From Streptomyces sp. SN-593 (GTDB taxonomy: Bacteria; Actinomycetota; Actinomycetes; Streptomycetales; Streptomycetaceae), in contig NZ_AP018365.1 in assembly GCF_016756395.1 (NCBI RefSeq), forward strand, positions 2,983,501-3,047,500: a stretch of 64,000 bases of DNA, read 5' to 3'. Position 1 is the stretch's first letter. Each line of letters starts with the position of its first letter. The position numbers and the translations under genes are program-made. Of this stretch, positions 44,481 to 57,000 are shown piece by piece. The notes beneath the pieces were generated by a model, which was not told the origin of the DNA, did not search any database, and was given only the letters and a program-made list of their open reading frames with translations.

Positions 44481-45401
44481 TCAGACCCGCAGGTAGCGGC
44501 GCAGCGCGATGAACGCCGCGAGCGCCGGCATCGCCACACCGATGACCAGCACCAGCGGGAGCACCTGGACCACCGGGCCCCAGCCGATGAAGGACACCAG
44601 GGGGATCTTGTCCTGGAGTCTGAGGCCCGCGTCGATCAGGAAGTACCGCCCGCCGAGCAGCATCACGCACGCCAGTCCCGCGCCGACCAGTCCCGCGAAG
44701 GCGGCCTCCATGATGAACGGCATCTGGATGTAGAAGCTCGACGCGCCCACCAGCCGCATGATGCCCGTCTCCCGGCGCCGGGAGAAGGCGGACACCCGCA
44801 CGGTGTTGATGATCAGCAGCATGGCCACGGTGAGCATGAACGCCAGCACCACGTACGCGACCCGGGTCATGCCGTTGAGCAGGTCGAAGAGGTTCTGGAG
44901 CACCTTGCGCTGGTCCTCCACCGACTGCACGCCCTTGCGCCCGTTGAAGGCGCTCGCCACCACCTCGAACTTCGTCGGGTCCTTCAGCTTGACCTGGTAG
45001 CTCTGCTCCATCTGGTCCGGTGTGATGGAGTCGGCGAGCTGCTTGTTGGACTTGAACTGCTCCTTGTAGTGCTTGTACGCGCCCTCGGCCGACTCGTAGT
45101 AGATCTTCTTGACGACCGGCAGCTTCTTCAGGTCGGCGAGGATCTGGGCCTTCTGGTCCTCGGTCACCGGGCCCGCGGCGCAGTTGGGCGTGGTGGCCGC
45201 GTCGTTCTTGTTGCAGAGGTAGACGCTCACCTCGACCTTGTCGTACCAGTAGCCCTTCATCGCGTCGACCTGCTTGTTCACCAGCAGGGCACCGCCGGTG
45301 AGGGCGAGCGAGAGGGCCACGGAGATGACGACGGCAAGAGTCATCGTGAGGTTCCGGCGGAGACCGACGCCGATCTCCGACAGAACGAACTGGACACGCA
45401 T
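44481..45401 (-). CDS. ftsX: Cell division protein FtsX
   Basis: 306 residues. One N-terminal transmembrane segment (~20-42), an extracytoplasmic domain (~45-175) with two Cys (YLCNKND and PNCAAG), then three C-terminal segments carrying the FtsX core (FSRRRETGIMRLVGASSFYIQ). FtsX with FtsE forms a type VII ABC transporter that activates cell-wall hydrolases (NlpC/P60 type in actinobacteria) outside. 48 bp downstream of ftsE. Confidence 0.96.
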   Translation of the reverse strand: MRVQFVLSEIGVGLRRNLTMTLAVVISVALSLALTGGALLVNKQVDAMKGYWYDKVEVSVYLCNKNDAATTPNCAAGPVTEDQKAQILADLKKLPVVKKIYYESAEGAYKHYKEQFKSNKQLADSITPDQMEQSYQVKLKDPTKFEVVASAFNGRKGVQSVEDQRKVLQNLFDLLNGMTRVAYVVLAFMLTVAMLLIINTVRVSAFSRRRETGIMRLVGASSFYIQMPFIMEAAFAGLVGAGLACVMLLGGRYFLIDAGLRLQDKIPLVSFIGWGPVVQVLPLVLVIGVAMPALAAFIALRRYLRV

Positions 45402-45449
45402 GGGGGTCGGGGTTCCTTCCGGAGGGTTGGTGCGAGCGGGCGGCAGCAG

Positions 45450-46139
45450 TCAGTGCTGGTAGCCGTACACACCGCGCGACTGGTCGCGGACCAGTCGCCC
45501 CTTCTCGAGTTCGATGACGCGCTTGCGCATCTGGTCGACGATGTTCTGGTCGTGGGTGGCCATCACCACGGTGGTGCCGGTCCGGTTGATCCGGTCCAGC
45601 AGCCGCATGATGCCCACCGACGTCTGCGGGTCGAGGTTTCCGGTCGGCTCGTCCGCGATCAGGAGCATCGGACGGTTGACGAAGGCGCGGGCGATCGCCA
45701 CCCGCTGCTGCTCACCACCGGACAGCTCGCCGGGCATCCGGTCGTCCTTGCCGGCCAGGCCGACCAGGTCGAGCACCTCGGGCACGGTCTTGCGGATGGT
45801 GCCGCGCGGCTTCCCGATGACCTCCAGCGCGAACGCCACGTTCTCCGCCACGGTCTTGTTCGGCAGCAGCCGGAAGTCCTGGAACACGGTGCCGAGTTGG
45901 CGCCGCATCTGCGGAACCTTCCAGTTCGAGAGCCGGTTGAGGTCCTTGCCCAGGACGTGCACCATGCCGGTGTCGGTGCGCTCCTCGCGGAGGATGAGCC
46001 GCAGGAAGGTCGATTTCCCGGAGCCGGACGAGCCCACCAGGAAGACGAACTCCCCCTTCTCGATCTCCAGCGAGACATCCCGCAGCGCGGGGCGGTTCTG
46101 CTTGGGGTAGGTCTTGGTGACACTGTCGAAACGGATCAC
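45450..46139 (-). CDS. ftsE: Cell division ATP-binding protein FtsE
   Basis: 229 residues. ABC ATPase motifs: Walker [10 protein letters not shown] (~36), Q-loop, signature [13 protein letters not shown] (~140), Walker [14 protein letters not shown]-loop VMATHD. Also the FtsE-typical [23 protein letters not shown]. Couples ATP binding to FtsX at the divisome and hydrolase activation. ATG start. Transcribed first in ftsEX. Confidence 0.97.
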   Translation of the reverse strand: MIRFDSVTKTYPKQNRPALRDVSLEIEKGEFVFLVGSSGSGKSTFLRLILREERTDTGMVHVLGKDLNRLSNWKVPQMRRQLGTVFQDFRLLPNKTVAENVAFALEVIGKPRGTIRKTVPEVLDLVGLAGKDDRMPGELSGGEQQRVAIARAFVNRPMLLIADEPTGNLDPQTSVGIMRLLDRINRTGTTVVMATHDQNIVDQMRKRVIELEKGRLVRDQSRGVYGYQH

Positions 46140-46518
46140 GTTGGCACCAGTGGGTTGCGGGATCGGGGTTTGGGGTAGGGCCGGATAGGGGATGTGGGGG
46201 CGACACTACGCGACCTGGCGACGCCCGCGCAGTCGCGGTCGGCGGTTGGTGGCCCGGGCCACAGGGCACACTCGGACAAAGCCGTCATCCGCCCCCTCCG
46301 CCGCGCCCTGCGGGCGTCGTACGCCGCCGCCGCGGCCGCCCGCCCGGGCCTCGGGGCGCCCTTCCGGGCGGAACCTGGCACAGTGGGAAGTGTGCAGCCG
46401 CGGGAACACCGCGCGGCACCGGCCGCCGAAGCGGCGGCGCGGGCACGGAGTAGACGCGTCGAGCCCAGGGAACGATTTCACCACCGGGGGCGTTCACCGG
46501 ACGGAAAAGGAGAGCGCG
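46140..46518. other. 379-bp divergent promoter region
   Basis: Separates ftsE (minus) from the small zinc-ribbon gene (plus). No coding frame with domain or codon signal is seen. The only clear element is the AAAAGGAGAG ribosome-binding site before 46519. I see no strong promoter hexamers on either strand. Confidence 0.55.
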
Positions 46519-46710
46519 ATGACGTTCGACCGACTGGTGTGTGCCAACTGCGCCGGCCCCGTGAGCGAGGGCCGCTGCCCGGTCTGCCGCGCGAACCGCG
46601 CGCGCATGGAGCAGGAGGGCGGCTGGTCGACGATATCCCCCGCCACGCTGATAGCGCTCCTGGTGGCGCTGCTGGCGGTGGTCCTCGTCGTGGAGCACGC
46701 CACCGCGTGA
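46519..46710 (+). CDS. Small zinc-ribbon membrane protein
   Basis: 63 residues behind a strong AAAAGGAGAGCGCG site. The N-terminus has CANCAGPVSEGRCPVC: two CxxC pairs forming a minimal zinc ribbon. The C-terminus is one transmembrane segment (LIALLVALLAVVLVV). A conserved small actinobacterial protein of unknown role; in this region it consistently sits beside ftsE in my recollection of streptomycetes. Ends before a perfect hairpin. Confidence 0.85.
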   Translation: MTFDRLVCANCAGPVSEGRCPVCRANRARMEQEGGWSTISPATLIALLVALLAVVLVVEHATA

Positions 46711-46750
46711 CGCCCGCCCGCCCGGCGGGGGCGGAGACCAAATGACACGG

Positions 46751-46800
46751 ACGACAAGGCAGGCCCGGAGCGCTTCGGCGCTCCGGGCCTGCCTTGTCGT
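46751..46800. terminator. Perfect 23-bp hairpin with TTCG loop
   Basis: Arms 46751-46773 and 46778-46800 are perfectly complementary and closed by the stable tetraloop TTCG. Lies between the convergent zinc-ribbon and LAETG genes, terminating both. Confidence 0.93.
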
Positions 46801-46813
46801 GCCGCTGCGACCG

Positions 46814-47692
46814 TCAGGCCGCGGCGCCGTTGCCGCCGCCGCGGTTGACCAGGCGCGGGGTGAGGCGGAAGCCGATCCCGCCCGCGATCAGGGTCGCGGC
46901 CCCGATGATCATGAAGGTGGTGCCGCTGGAGCCGGTCTCGGCCAGCTGCGAGGTGGTCTGGCCCTGCTGGACCTGCTGGTTGTCGGTGCTGGCGTTGTTG
47001 CCGCAGTCGACGCTGTCGCCGGACAGGGTGCAGGTGTTGTCGTTGCCGCCCGAGGTGGACGAGCCACCCGAGGTGGAGGAGCCACCGCCGGAGGACGACG
47101 AACCGCCCGTGCTCGACGAACCGCCGGAGGTGGAGCCGCCGGAGGAGGAACCACCCGAGGTGGTCGTCCCGCCGTTGTCGGTGGTCCCGCCGTTGTCGGT
47201 GGTGCCACCGTTGTCGGTCGTCCCGCCGTTGTCACCGGTACCGCCGTCGTCGGTGGTCCCACCGTTGTCGGTCGTCCCGCCGTCGTCGGTGGTACCGCCG
47301 TCGTCGGTCGTACCGCCGTTGTCACCGGTACCGCCGTCGTCGGTGGTCCCACCGTTGTCAGTGGTACCGCCGTCGTCGGTCGTACCGCCGTTGTCACCGG
47401 TACCGCCGTCGTCGGTCGTACCGCCGTTGTCGGTCGTACCGCCGTCGTCAGTGGTGCCACCGTTGTCACCGGTACCGCCGTCGTCGGTACCACCGATGGT
47501 CACACCGAGCGTGTCGCCGCCGTTGGTGACGCCGAGCGTGTCGCCCGGCGCGTCAGCCGGCTGCACGTTCGAGGTGCCGCTCGGCTGGGAGGCGGCCTGG
47601 GCCGCGCCCACGGCCGTCAGGGAGGCGCCGGCCGCGATGACGGCGGCCGCGGCTATGCGGGTGACGCGCAGCCGTGTGTTGCGCTTGGTCAT
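46814..47692 (-). CDS. Sortase-anchored surface protein with TDDGGT/TDNGGT repeats
   Basis: 292 residues. Signal peptide (~1-34, cleavage near AQA-A), short spacer, then about 18 hexapeptides of TDDGGT, TDNGGT and GDNGGT (~69-177), a Ser/Gly/Thr tail, a CTLSGDSVDC loop with two Cys, and a C-terminal sorting signal: LAETG (250-254), hydrophobic segment, then LVNRGGG. LAxTG is the motif of class E sortases in streptomycetes. The repeat part is likely an extended wall-spanning stalk; a ligand-binding domain is not visible. Function unknown. Confidence 0.88.
   Translation of the reverse strand: MTKRNTRLRVTRIAAAAVIAAGASLTAVGAAQAASQPSGTSNVQPADAPGDTLGVTNGGDTLGVTIGGTDDGGTGDNGGTTDDGGTTDNGGTTDDGGTGDNGGTTDDGGTTDNGGTTDDGGTGDNGGTTDDGGTTDDGGTTDNGGTTDDGGTGDNGGTTDNGGTTDNGGTTDNGGTTTSGGSSSGGSTSGGSSSTGGSSSSGGGSSTSGGSSTSGGNDNTCTLSGDSVDCGNNASTDNQQVQQGQTTSQLAETGSSGTTFMIIGAATLIAGGIGFRLTPRLVNRGGGNGAAA
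47162..47488. repeat. 18-bp tandem repeat array, about 18 units
   Basis: Codes for the hexapeptide stalk of the LAETG protein. Unit variants ccgccgttgtcggtggtc, ccgccgtcgtcggtcgta and ccgccgttgtcaccggta alternate in higher-order blocks of about 72-90 bp, suggesting recent block duplication. Prone to slippage and assembly error. Confidence 0.9.
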
Positions 47693-47944
47693 GTCTCAAG
47701 TACCCCCATCAGAATGTCTGCTTAGGGATGCGCAGCGATGCGGAGTGCGGTGCCACTGGGGCCCGGATGCGCCCGCCCCAAACGCTCACACCGCATGAAG
47801 TTGCGCATGCCGCGCAACACCCTCGCCACTTTGCCCGGGACCGTCAAGGCCGTTACGGACGCCTTGGGCGAATTGCCCGCCTGTGCCCGTCAGTTCTGTA
47901 CAGCACTGTGACACGGGCGACGCGACTGCCGTCGCGGCGGCCCG

Positions 47945-49063
47945 TCACGCGTCGGTCTTCTCGCGGGACTTGCGCCAGCGGATGCCCGCCTCGATGAACC
48001 CGTCGATGTCGCCGTCGAGCACGCCCTGCGGGTTGCCGACCTCGTGCTCGGTCCGCAGGTCCTTCACCATCTGGTACGGGTGCAGGACGTACGAACGCAT
48101 CTGGTTGCCCCAGGAGTTGCCGCCATCGCTCTTGCCGAGCGAGTCCATCAGGGCCTGCTCCTCCTGGCGGCGCCGTTCGAGCAGCTTGGCCTGGAGGACG
48201 TTCATCGCGCTCGCCTTGTTCTGGATCTGCGAGCGCTCGTTCTGGCAGGAGACCACGATGCCGGTCGGCAGGTGGGTGATGCGGACGGCGGAGTCCGTGG
48301 TGTTGACGCCCTGGCCGCCGGGGCCGGACGCGCGGTAGACGTCGACGCGCAGCTCGGACTCGTCGATCTCGACGTGGTCGGACTGCTCGACGACGGGCAG
48401 CACCTCGACCCCGGCGAAGGAGGTCTGCCGGCGCCCCTGGTTGTCGAAGGGCGAGATCCGCACCATGCGGTGGGTGCCCTGCTCGACGGAGAGCGTGCCG
48501 TAGGCGTACGGCGCCTTGACGGTGAAGGTGGTCGACTTGATGCCGGCCTCCTCCGCGTACGACGTCTCGTAGACCTCGGTGGGGTAGCCGTGCCGCTCGG
48601 CCCAGCGCAGGTACATCCGCTGGAGCTGCTCGGCGAAGTCCGCGGCGTCCACGCCGCCGGCCTCGGCGCGGATGTTGACCAGCGCCTCGCGGGCGTCGTA
48701 CTCGCCGGACAGGAGGGTGCGGACCTCCATCTCGTCCAGCGCCTTGCGGACCTGCTCCAGCTCGGCCTCGGCCTCGGTGCGGGTGTCGGCGTCGTCCTCG
48801 GCCTCGGCGAGTTCGAAGAGCACCCCGAGGTCGTCGATCCGGCCGCGGAGCGCCTCGGTCTTGCGCAGCTCGGCCTGGAGGTGCGAGAGGCGGCTGGTGA
48901 CCTTCTGCGCGTTCTCCGGGTCGTCCCAGAGGGAGGGCGCCGCGGCCTGCTCCTCGAGCGCGGCGATGTCGCCCCGCATCCGGTCGAGGTCCAGTACGGC
49001 CTCGATCGACCCCATGGTGGAGGAGAGGGACTTCAGTTCTTCGGAAACGTCGACGATCGCCAC
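47945..49063 (-). CDS. prfB: Peptide chain release factor 2
   Basis: 372 residues from GTG ([12 protein letters not shown]). Reads UGA/UAA stops. Contains the stop-codon region with [18 protein letters not shown] and the catalytic GGQ loop in [17 protein letters not shown] (~250). The frame is uninterrupted: no CUUUGA slippery site or +1 frameshift like that of E. coli prfB is present. Convention in streptomycetes is the same. Confidence 0.97.
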   Translation of the reverse strand: MAIVDVSEELKSLSSTMGSIEAVLDLDRMRGDIAALEEQAAAPSLWDDPENAQKVTSRLSHLQAELRKTEALRGRIDDLGVLFELAEAEDDADTRTEAEAELEQVRKALDEMEVRTLLSGEYDAREALVNIRAEAGGVDAADFAEQLQRMYLRWAERHGYPTEVYETSYAEEAGIKSTTFTVKAPYAYGTLSVEQGTHRMVRISPFDNQGRRQTSFAGVEVLPVVEQSDHVEIDESELRVDVYRASGPGGQGVNTTDSAVRITHLPTGIVVSCQNERSQIQNKASAMNVLQAKLLERRRQEEQALMDSLGKSDGGNSWGNQMRSYVLHPYQMVKDLRTEHEVGNPQGVLDGDIDGFIEAGIRWRKSREKTDA

Positions 49064-49247
49064 GGGGTCCAGCCTACCGGCTGGTCGGGTGAAGGGCGGT
49101 TTTCGGTCGAACGGCGGTCTCGGAGCAGGTCGCCCGGTGCGCCGCGCGGGACGTCCCACGGGCCCGGTGCCGGGCCGTACGGCCGGGCCGTACACAGGGC
49201 CCCGTACGCCGGGCCGGGCGGCAGCCCGCGGCGTACGCTCCCCCGGC

Positions 49248-51605
49248 TCACGCGGTGGCCGTCGCGCGGGAGAGCCGGCCCCCCGCGGTCAGCAGGTAGA
49301 CCTCCAGGGTGCGGGAGGAGGCGCCGGCACCGACCGGGCCGATCGCGCCCTCGGGCCGGGCCAGGGCGCCGGCCGGCGCGGCGCCCTCGGCGCCACGGTC
49401 GTCCGCCGCGTCGACCACCAGGCCGCCGGAGAAGACGTAGAGGTGGTCGCCGGCGGGCAGCGCCTCCACCCGGGCGCTGCCGTCGACCGTGGTGAGCACG
49501 GACGCGGGCCGCCAGGCGCCGTCGGAGAACGGCAGCCGCAGCACCGCGTTGTCGGCCTTGCGCACGACGAAGGCGTCCAGGCTGCCGCGGCCGGTGGAGA
49601 CCAGCGCGGGCGCGTCCTTGATCCGGCCCGGCGCGGGCACGGTCGCCCAGGCGTTCCAGCGGCCGTCCACCAGGGAGGCGGTGACGAGGTCGCCGCCGAC
49701 CCGTCCGACCAGGTCGATCCGGCCGGGCGCGGAGGAGGCGGCCGCCGGGGCCGCGTCGAAGTGGGTGCGCTCGTCCACCTGGAGCCAGGGCTGCCAGTAG
49801 CCGCCGGCCAGGGTGCGGCGGTAGAGCAGGCCGTCGGTGCCGAGGGCGAACAGGTCGATCGACCCGGACCGGGCGGACACCACCGCCGGGTCGGCCTGGA
49901 CGCTTATCCCGGTGAGCTTGTGCCAGGGGCCGTAGCCCGAGCCGTCCCGGACCACGTACCAGACGTTCTTGTCGGTTCCGCGGGCGAAGACGTAGGTGTC
50001 GCCGCCCATGACGAGCACCCGGGGGCCGCCGGTCAGCGCCACGCCGGCGGCGGGCGCGTCGTGGAAGGCCGACCACTTCGGCAGGTCGACCGGTGCCCCG
50101 GTGCGGCCCTGCGGGGAGTCGGCGGCGCCGGTCGGTGCGGCTGTGGCGGTGTGGTCGGCGCTGGTGTCGCGGGCCGGGTCGGTGTCCGGGTCGGTGGCGG
50201 TCGCGTCGCCCTTGTCGTCGCGGGAGGTGCCGCCGGAGCCGGAGTGGCCGCCGTGGTCGGCGGAGCCGGCCGACGCGATGCCCCAACCGCCGAGCCCGGC
50301 GACGGCGAGCGCGGCCGCGGCGGCCGCGGCGAGCTTGATCCGCCGCTGGCGCACGGCGTCGGAGACCGAGCGGTGGCGGGGGCTGGCCGGGCGGTCGGGG
50401 GCGGAGGCCCGGCCCTTTCCCGCGCCCTTGCCGCCGCCGGCGCCCGCGCCGGCCGGGCCGACCGGCGCCTCGGGGTGGCCGCCGCGGCCGGGGCGGGCGG
50501 CCTCGGCGCCGAACCCGGCCAGTTCCTCGGCGGTGGGGAGCTTGATGCTCGTGTGGGTGTCGCGGCTGGAGTCCGGGGCGGCGCCGCGCACCAGCGGCAC
50601 CGCACCGCGTCTGCGGTCGCGGTCCGGCCGCCCGGTGCCGCCGCCGGCGCCGGAGCGCGCGGGATCGGGATCGACGCCGAAGCCGGCGGGCCGGGCCGGC
50701 TCGTCCGCGTCGTCGTACACGCCGCCGGCCCGCTCCGGCTCTCCCCCGGCGCCCGGCGCGGCCACGTCCAGCGCCGGCTCTCCGGCCAGGTCCGGCAGCA
50801 GCTCCCGCAGCCGCGCGGCGAGCTCCCCCGCCTTCAGCCGGGACGCCGGGGCCTTGGCCAGGCACTGCGCGAGGATCTGCCACAGCTCCCCGGACAGCCC
50901 GGGCAGCGGCTGGACGGCCTCGGTGACGTGCCGGCGCAGGACGGCGCCGGGGTGGCCGCCGCCGAACGGCGTGAACCCGGCCAGGAGTTCGTACAGCACC
51001 GTGGCCAGGGCGTAGATGTCGACGGAGGCGCGCGGCGGCAGTCCCTCGATGATCTCGGGGGCGAGGTAGTCGGGGGTGCCGATGATCCGGGTCGCGCGGG
51101 TGCGGCGCGGGGTGTCCACGAGGCGGGCGATGCCGAAGTCGGTGAGCAGCGCGGGCGGGGCGCCGCCGGGCCCGGGCGGGGCGGCCGAGTCGAGCAGCAC
51201 GTTCTCGGGCTTCACGTCGCGGTGCACCACGCCGCCGGCGTGGGCGGCGGCCAGGCCGTCCGCGACGTCGACGGCGATCGCGACCGCCGCCTCGGGCGGC
51301 AGGCGGCGATCGCGCTCCAGCCGGGAGCGCAGGTCGGTGCCGCGCACCAGCTCCATCACCAGGGCGAGGTCGCTGCCGTCGACCACGAGGTCGCGGATGC
51401 CGACGATGTGCGGGTCGTCCAGGGACAGCAGCGCGGTGCGCTCCTGCACGAAGCGGCCCACCAGGTCCTGGTCGGAGGCGAGGTCCTCGCGCAGCAGCTT
51501 GATGGCGACCGGGCCTTCGGGTCCCTCGCCGAGCCACACGGTGCCCGCGGAACCGCGTCCCAGCACCTGGTGGGCGGTGTACCGGCTGCCGATCTTCCTG
51601 GCCAA
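49248..51605 (-). CDS. pkaB: Ser/Thr protein kinase PkaB-like with extracellular propeller-type sensor
   Basis: 785 residues from TTG (51603-51605), giving (M)[23 protein letters not shown] with GGAG sites upstream; ATG 51644 would add 13 residues. Kinase domain (~8-260): P-loop [42 protein letters not shown] disordered Pro/Gly/Arg linker, one transmembrane segment (~423-445), then a ~280-residue outside domain with repeated strands like [17 protein letters not shown] and GYWQPWLQV, typical of PLL-lectin/tectonin-like beta-propellers. Probably a receptor kinase; the ligand is unknown. Located between prfB and pkaA. Confidence 0.88.
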   Translation of the reverse strand: MARKIGSRYTAHQVLGRGSAGTVWLGEGPEGPVAIKLLREDLASDQDLVGRFVQERTALLSLDDPHIVGIRDLVVDGSDLALVMELVRGTDLRSRLERDRRLPPEAAVAIAVDVADGLAAAHAGGVVHRDVKPENVLLDSAAPPGPGGAPPALLTDFGIARLVDTPRRTRATRIIGTPDYLAPEIIEGLPPRASVDIYALATVLYELLAGFTPFGGGHPGAVLRRHVTEAVQPLPGLSGELWQILAQCLAKAPASRLKAGELAARLRELLPDLAGEPALDVAAPGAGGEPERAGGVYDDADEPARPAGFGVDPDPARSGAGGGTGRPDRDRRRGAVPLVRGAAPDSSRDTHTSIKLPTAEELAGFGAEAARPGRGGHPEAPVGPAGAGAGGGKGAGKGRASAPDRPASPRHRSVSDAVRQRRIKLAAAAAAALAVAGLGGWGIASAGSADHGGHSGSGGTSRDDKGDATATDPDTDPARDTSADHTATAAPTGAADSPQGRTGAPVDLPKWSAFHDAPAAGVALTGGPRVLVMGGDTYVFARGTDKNVWYVVRDGSGYGPWHKLTGISVQADPAVVSARSGSIDLFALGTDGLLYRRTLAGGYWQPWLQVDERTHFDAAPAAASSAPGRIDLVGRVGGDLVTASLVDGRWNAWATVPAPGRIKDAPALVSTGRGSLDAFVVRKADNAVLRLPFSDGAWRPASVLTTVDGSARVEALPAGDHLYVFSGGLVVDAADDRGAEGAAPAGALARPEGAIGPVGAGASSRTLEVYLLTAGGRLSRATATA

Positions 51606-51916
51606 GGCTGCTCCGACTCCTCCGACGGTCCGCCGCGTCGCCATCGGTCGCGGGCGCCGGGTGGGACCGGGACGCCGTGCGGCACCGCGTGATGGCTCGT
51701 GTTGGCGACAAAGCTACGCGGCCCGGGGGCAGTTCGGGACGCCCCCGGCCGGTGAGGAGGCGTTCTGCCGGAGAAATCACCCTCTGGAAGTCGACAAATC
51801 CTCAAACAAGGGTGCGGAAGAAGGCGCGGGCGCCCGCCCGCCGTGGGGCGGCGCGGCAGCGGAGAAGGAGCGGGCGAACCGGGGAGAGGGTCGGGCGAAC
51901 CGTGGGCGGGCCGCCG

Positions 51917-53608
<1,692 letters not shown>

Positions 53609-54062
53609 GTCATGCGCTCCCTGCTGCCTGATGGTTCTTCCCGGTCCGGCCCAGCGTAGAGCCTGCCGCGGCGCGGTGCCGGGTTCCCCTGGAGACGCCG
53701 CGCCACCTCCGGCGGTTGCCCTCCCCCGCAGGAACGGTCCGCCCGCACCCCCTGGCCCGCCCGCGCCGCCGCGGCCGACCGTGCCGCGGTACCGGGTGGC
53801 GGGCCCGGTGGGGCCCCCGGTGGGGCCGGGTGGCGGGCCCGGTGGGGGCCGGGTGGCGTGCCCGGTGCGGCCGGCTCCGGGGGAGGGTGGGGGCGAAGGG
53901 GCGGCGGAGGGTGGGAGGATGCATGCGTCAAGTCACCGTGCACACGCACCCGTAGGGGCGCCGCGGGGGTGACGGCATAGGCGTACGTCGAGGCGCGGAC
54001 GCGGGCGGGGAGGGTCTTCCCGGCGCGTGCCCGGGCCACGGGGAGAAGGGACCGCGGACGAG
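53609..54062. other. 454-bp divergent region with GC-rich tandem repeats
   Basis: Separates pkaA and the FHA-FtsK gene and must hold both promoters. The stretch ~53790-53880 is a short decayed repeat of gggtggcgggcccggtgggg-type units. No gene is supported. Confidence 0.55.
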
Positions 54063-57000
54063 ATGCAGATCCGGCTGACCGTCCTCGGGCCGCGCGGCAG
54101 CGGCCGGGCAGCTCGCGGGTGTGACGTGCTCGTCACGGCCCCCGCGGGCACCACCCTGGGCGCCGTGGCGGGCGCCCTCGCCTCGGCGGCCGGCACGGCG
54201 CGTCCCGGCGGCCGCGCCTCGGGCGCCCCCGTCGCGCTGTACGCCGGCACCGGCCGCCTCGCCCCGACCGCGGTGCTGGGCGCACCGCCGCTCGTGGACG
54301 GCGCGCTCCTGTCGCTGCACGCCCCCGCCGAGCAGCACGGCGACCAGGGCCAGCACGGCGATCACGGCCAGTACGGCCGCTTCGGGCAGTACGGCAGGCC
54401 GCCGGCCGACCTGGCCGCGCTGCACGTGGTCGGCGGCCCCGACGCGGGCGGGGTGCACTTGCTCCAGGGCGGCCAGGCGGCGGTCGGCCGCTCGGCCGAC
54501 GCCGACGTGCCGCTCGACGACCCGGACGTCTCGCGCCTGCACTGCGAGATCGCGGTCGGCTCAGACGGCACGGTCACCGTCGCCGACCTCGGCTCGACCA
54601 ACGGCACCACCCTGTCCGGCCGCCCGGTCGGCGTCCACCCGCTGCCGTTCGCGCCCGGCGCGCTGCTGCGGATCGGCGAGTCCACGCTCGGCCTCACCCC
54701 GGCGCACCCGGCCACTCCCGCGCCGCTGGCGACCGCCCCGGACGGCGAGGGGCACCTGCGGGTCGCCTCACGCGGCGCCGGCGGGCCCGAGGCGGCCGCG
54801 GAGCAGGACGGCTCCGGCGCGTTCGGCGGCGGCCCGTACGACGCCGCGGCCACCGCCGGCGCGCACCCGCGGGAGGAGGCCGGCGGCGGCGCGGACGCGT
54901 ACGGCGCGGACCGGCCCGGGGCGGGCGGGGACGTCAGCGGCAACCCCCCGGGCAGCGGCAGGGGCAGCGGCAATGGTGGAGGGCCCGCTCACGGAACCGG
55001 CTCCCGTCCGGGCGGCACGGCCGAACCGGAGTGGCCGCCCGCCGAACCGCCCGCCGCGGACAGTTCCCGGCGCCCCACCGGCGAGCGCAACCGCCGCGAC
55101 CTCGACGAGCCGCCGCGCGCCGGCGTCGTCGGCGCCATAGGCGCCTGGGCCCGTCGGCTGGCCGGCAGCCGGCCCGGGCCCGACGACGGCGGACCCGTGC
55201 CCGCCGCAAACGACCCGGCTGCCGCGGAGGCGCTGCGCGGGCGCTGGCCGGACCCGGCGGCGGTCCTGCTGACCGCACTCGGCCCGGGCCGGCGGCTGTG
55301 GGAGCGCGGCCACGCCCACCCCGACGCGCTGACGGTGCGCCTGGGCACCGCCGACCTGGCCGCGCCGGACGGCGGCGGCCTGCTGCGCGACGCCCCGTAC
55401 ACCGTGGACCTGCGGGCGCCGGCCAGTTCCTCGCTCACGCTGGCCGGGCCCCGGCCGCGGCTGGCCGGGCTGGCCCGGGCGGTGCTCGCGCAGCTCTGCG
55501 CGCTGCACTCCCCCGCCGTGCTGGAGGTGGCGCTGGTCAGCGCCGACCGGACCCGGGGTGCGGACGAGCGCACCGAGGAGTGGTCCTGGCTGAACTGGCT
55601 GCCGCACCTGCGTCCCGCGCACGGCCAGGACTGCCGGCTGCTGCTCGCCTTCGACCGCGACCAGGCCGAGGCGCGCGTCTCCGAGCTGGTACGGCGGCTG
55701 GAGTCCGGGCCGCTGGGGCCCGGCTGGGCGAGCGCGCCGCCGTCCGCGGTCGCCGCGGCCGCCGCCCGCCACGACGGCCCGTACACCCTGGTCGTCCTCG
55801 ACGGAGACCCCGGCTCGGCGGCGCTGCGCGACGCGCTGGGCCGGATAGCCGTGGCCGGACCGTCGGCCGGCATCCATCTGCTGTGCCTCGTCGAGACCGG
55901 GGAGCGCCCCGCCGTCCAGGGCGGTCTGACCGCCCGGGTCTGCGGCGACGTGGCGACCACGCTGCGGCTGGAGCCGGCCCCGGGGGCCGACGGCGACGCG
56001 GCGGCGGGCGCGGGCGCCCACCCGGCGGAGCCCGTGGACGGCGTGGTCGTGCTGGACGCGGTGTCGGCGGCGTGGGCCGAGCATTTCGCCCGGGCCCTCG
56101 CGCCGCTGCGGGAGGCCGACGCGGGGGCGGTGGACGTGCCCTCGCGGCATGTGCTGCCCGGCGCGGTACGGCTGCTGGACGAGCTCGACCTGGCGATCGC
56201 GACGCCGGCGCGGATCGCGGCGCGGTGGGCCGAGGCGCCCGGTGCCGCCTCCGGGGCCACCGCGGTGATCGGGGTGGGCGCGGGCGGCCGGGTGGCCGTG
56301 GACCTGGTGGCGGAGGGGCCGCACGCGATGCTCGGGGGCGCGCCGGGCTCCGGCAAGACGGAGCTGCTGCGCTCGGTGGTGGCGGCCCTGGCGGCGGCCG
56401 ACCGGCCGGAGCGGCTGGCCCTGGTGCTGGTGGACGGCGCGGGGACGGAACACGGCGAGGGGCTCGGCTCCTGCGCGGACCTGCCGCACGTCTCCACCCA
56501 CCTGGTGGCCTCGGACCCGGTCCGGATGCGGGAGTTCGCGCAGGCGCTGAGCGCGGAGCTGAAGCGGCGGGCGGAGGTGCTGGGCGGCGAGGACTTCGCG
56601 GCGTGGCACGGCCGGGGCCCGGCGGCGGGGATGGTGCCGCACCAGGGCGGGCGCAGGGGCGCCCCGGGCGCGGACCAGGGTCCGGGGTCCGGGTCGGGCA
56701 CGGGTGCGGGTGCGGGGCCCGGTACGGGTGCGGGTGGCGGCCGGGGCGCGGCCTCAGGCGGAGCGCGTACGGGGGGCGGCGCGAGTGCTTCCGTAGGCGG
56801 CGCGAGTGCTTCGGTGGGCGCGGGCGGTTCCGCCGGGGCGGGCGCTTCGGTGGGCGGGAGCGGCTCGGCGAGCGGAGGCGGCCCCGGGGGCGGCGTGCGG
56901 CCCGTGCTCCCGCGCCTGGTCGTCGTCGTGGACGACTTCGACGCGCTCGTGGCGCCGGGGCTCGGCAGCCCGGGGCGGCCGTCCGCGGGCAGCGTGGTGC

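Noticed and set aside
47162..47488. CRISPR-like array
   Set aside because: Units are 18 bp without spacers, in frame with a secreted protein gene; no cas genes are nearby.
47945..49063. Programmed +1 frameshift in prfB
   Set aside because: The frame is open from start to stop and no in-frame UGA with slippery CUU precedes the coding body.
53790..53880. Small gene in the kinase/FHA divergent region
   Set aside because: Reading frames there only translate GC-rich repeats, with no ribosome-binding site or domain.
54027..54062. Upstream GTG start for the FHA-FtsK protein
   Set aside because: ATG 54063 begins the EccC-like N-terminus directly and matches the family start; the extra 12 residues show no conservation signal.
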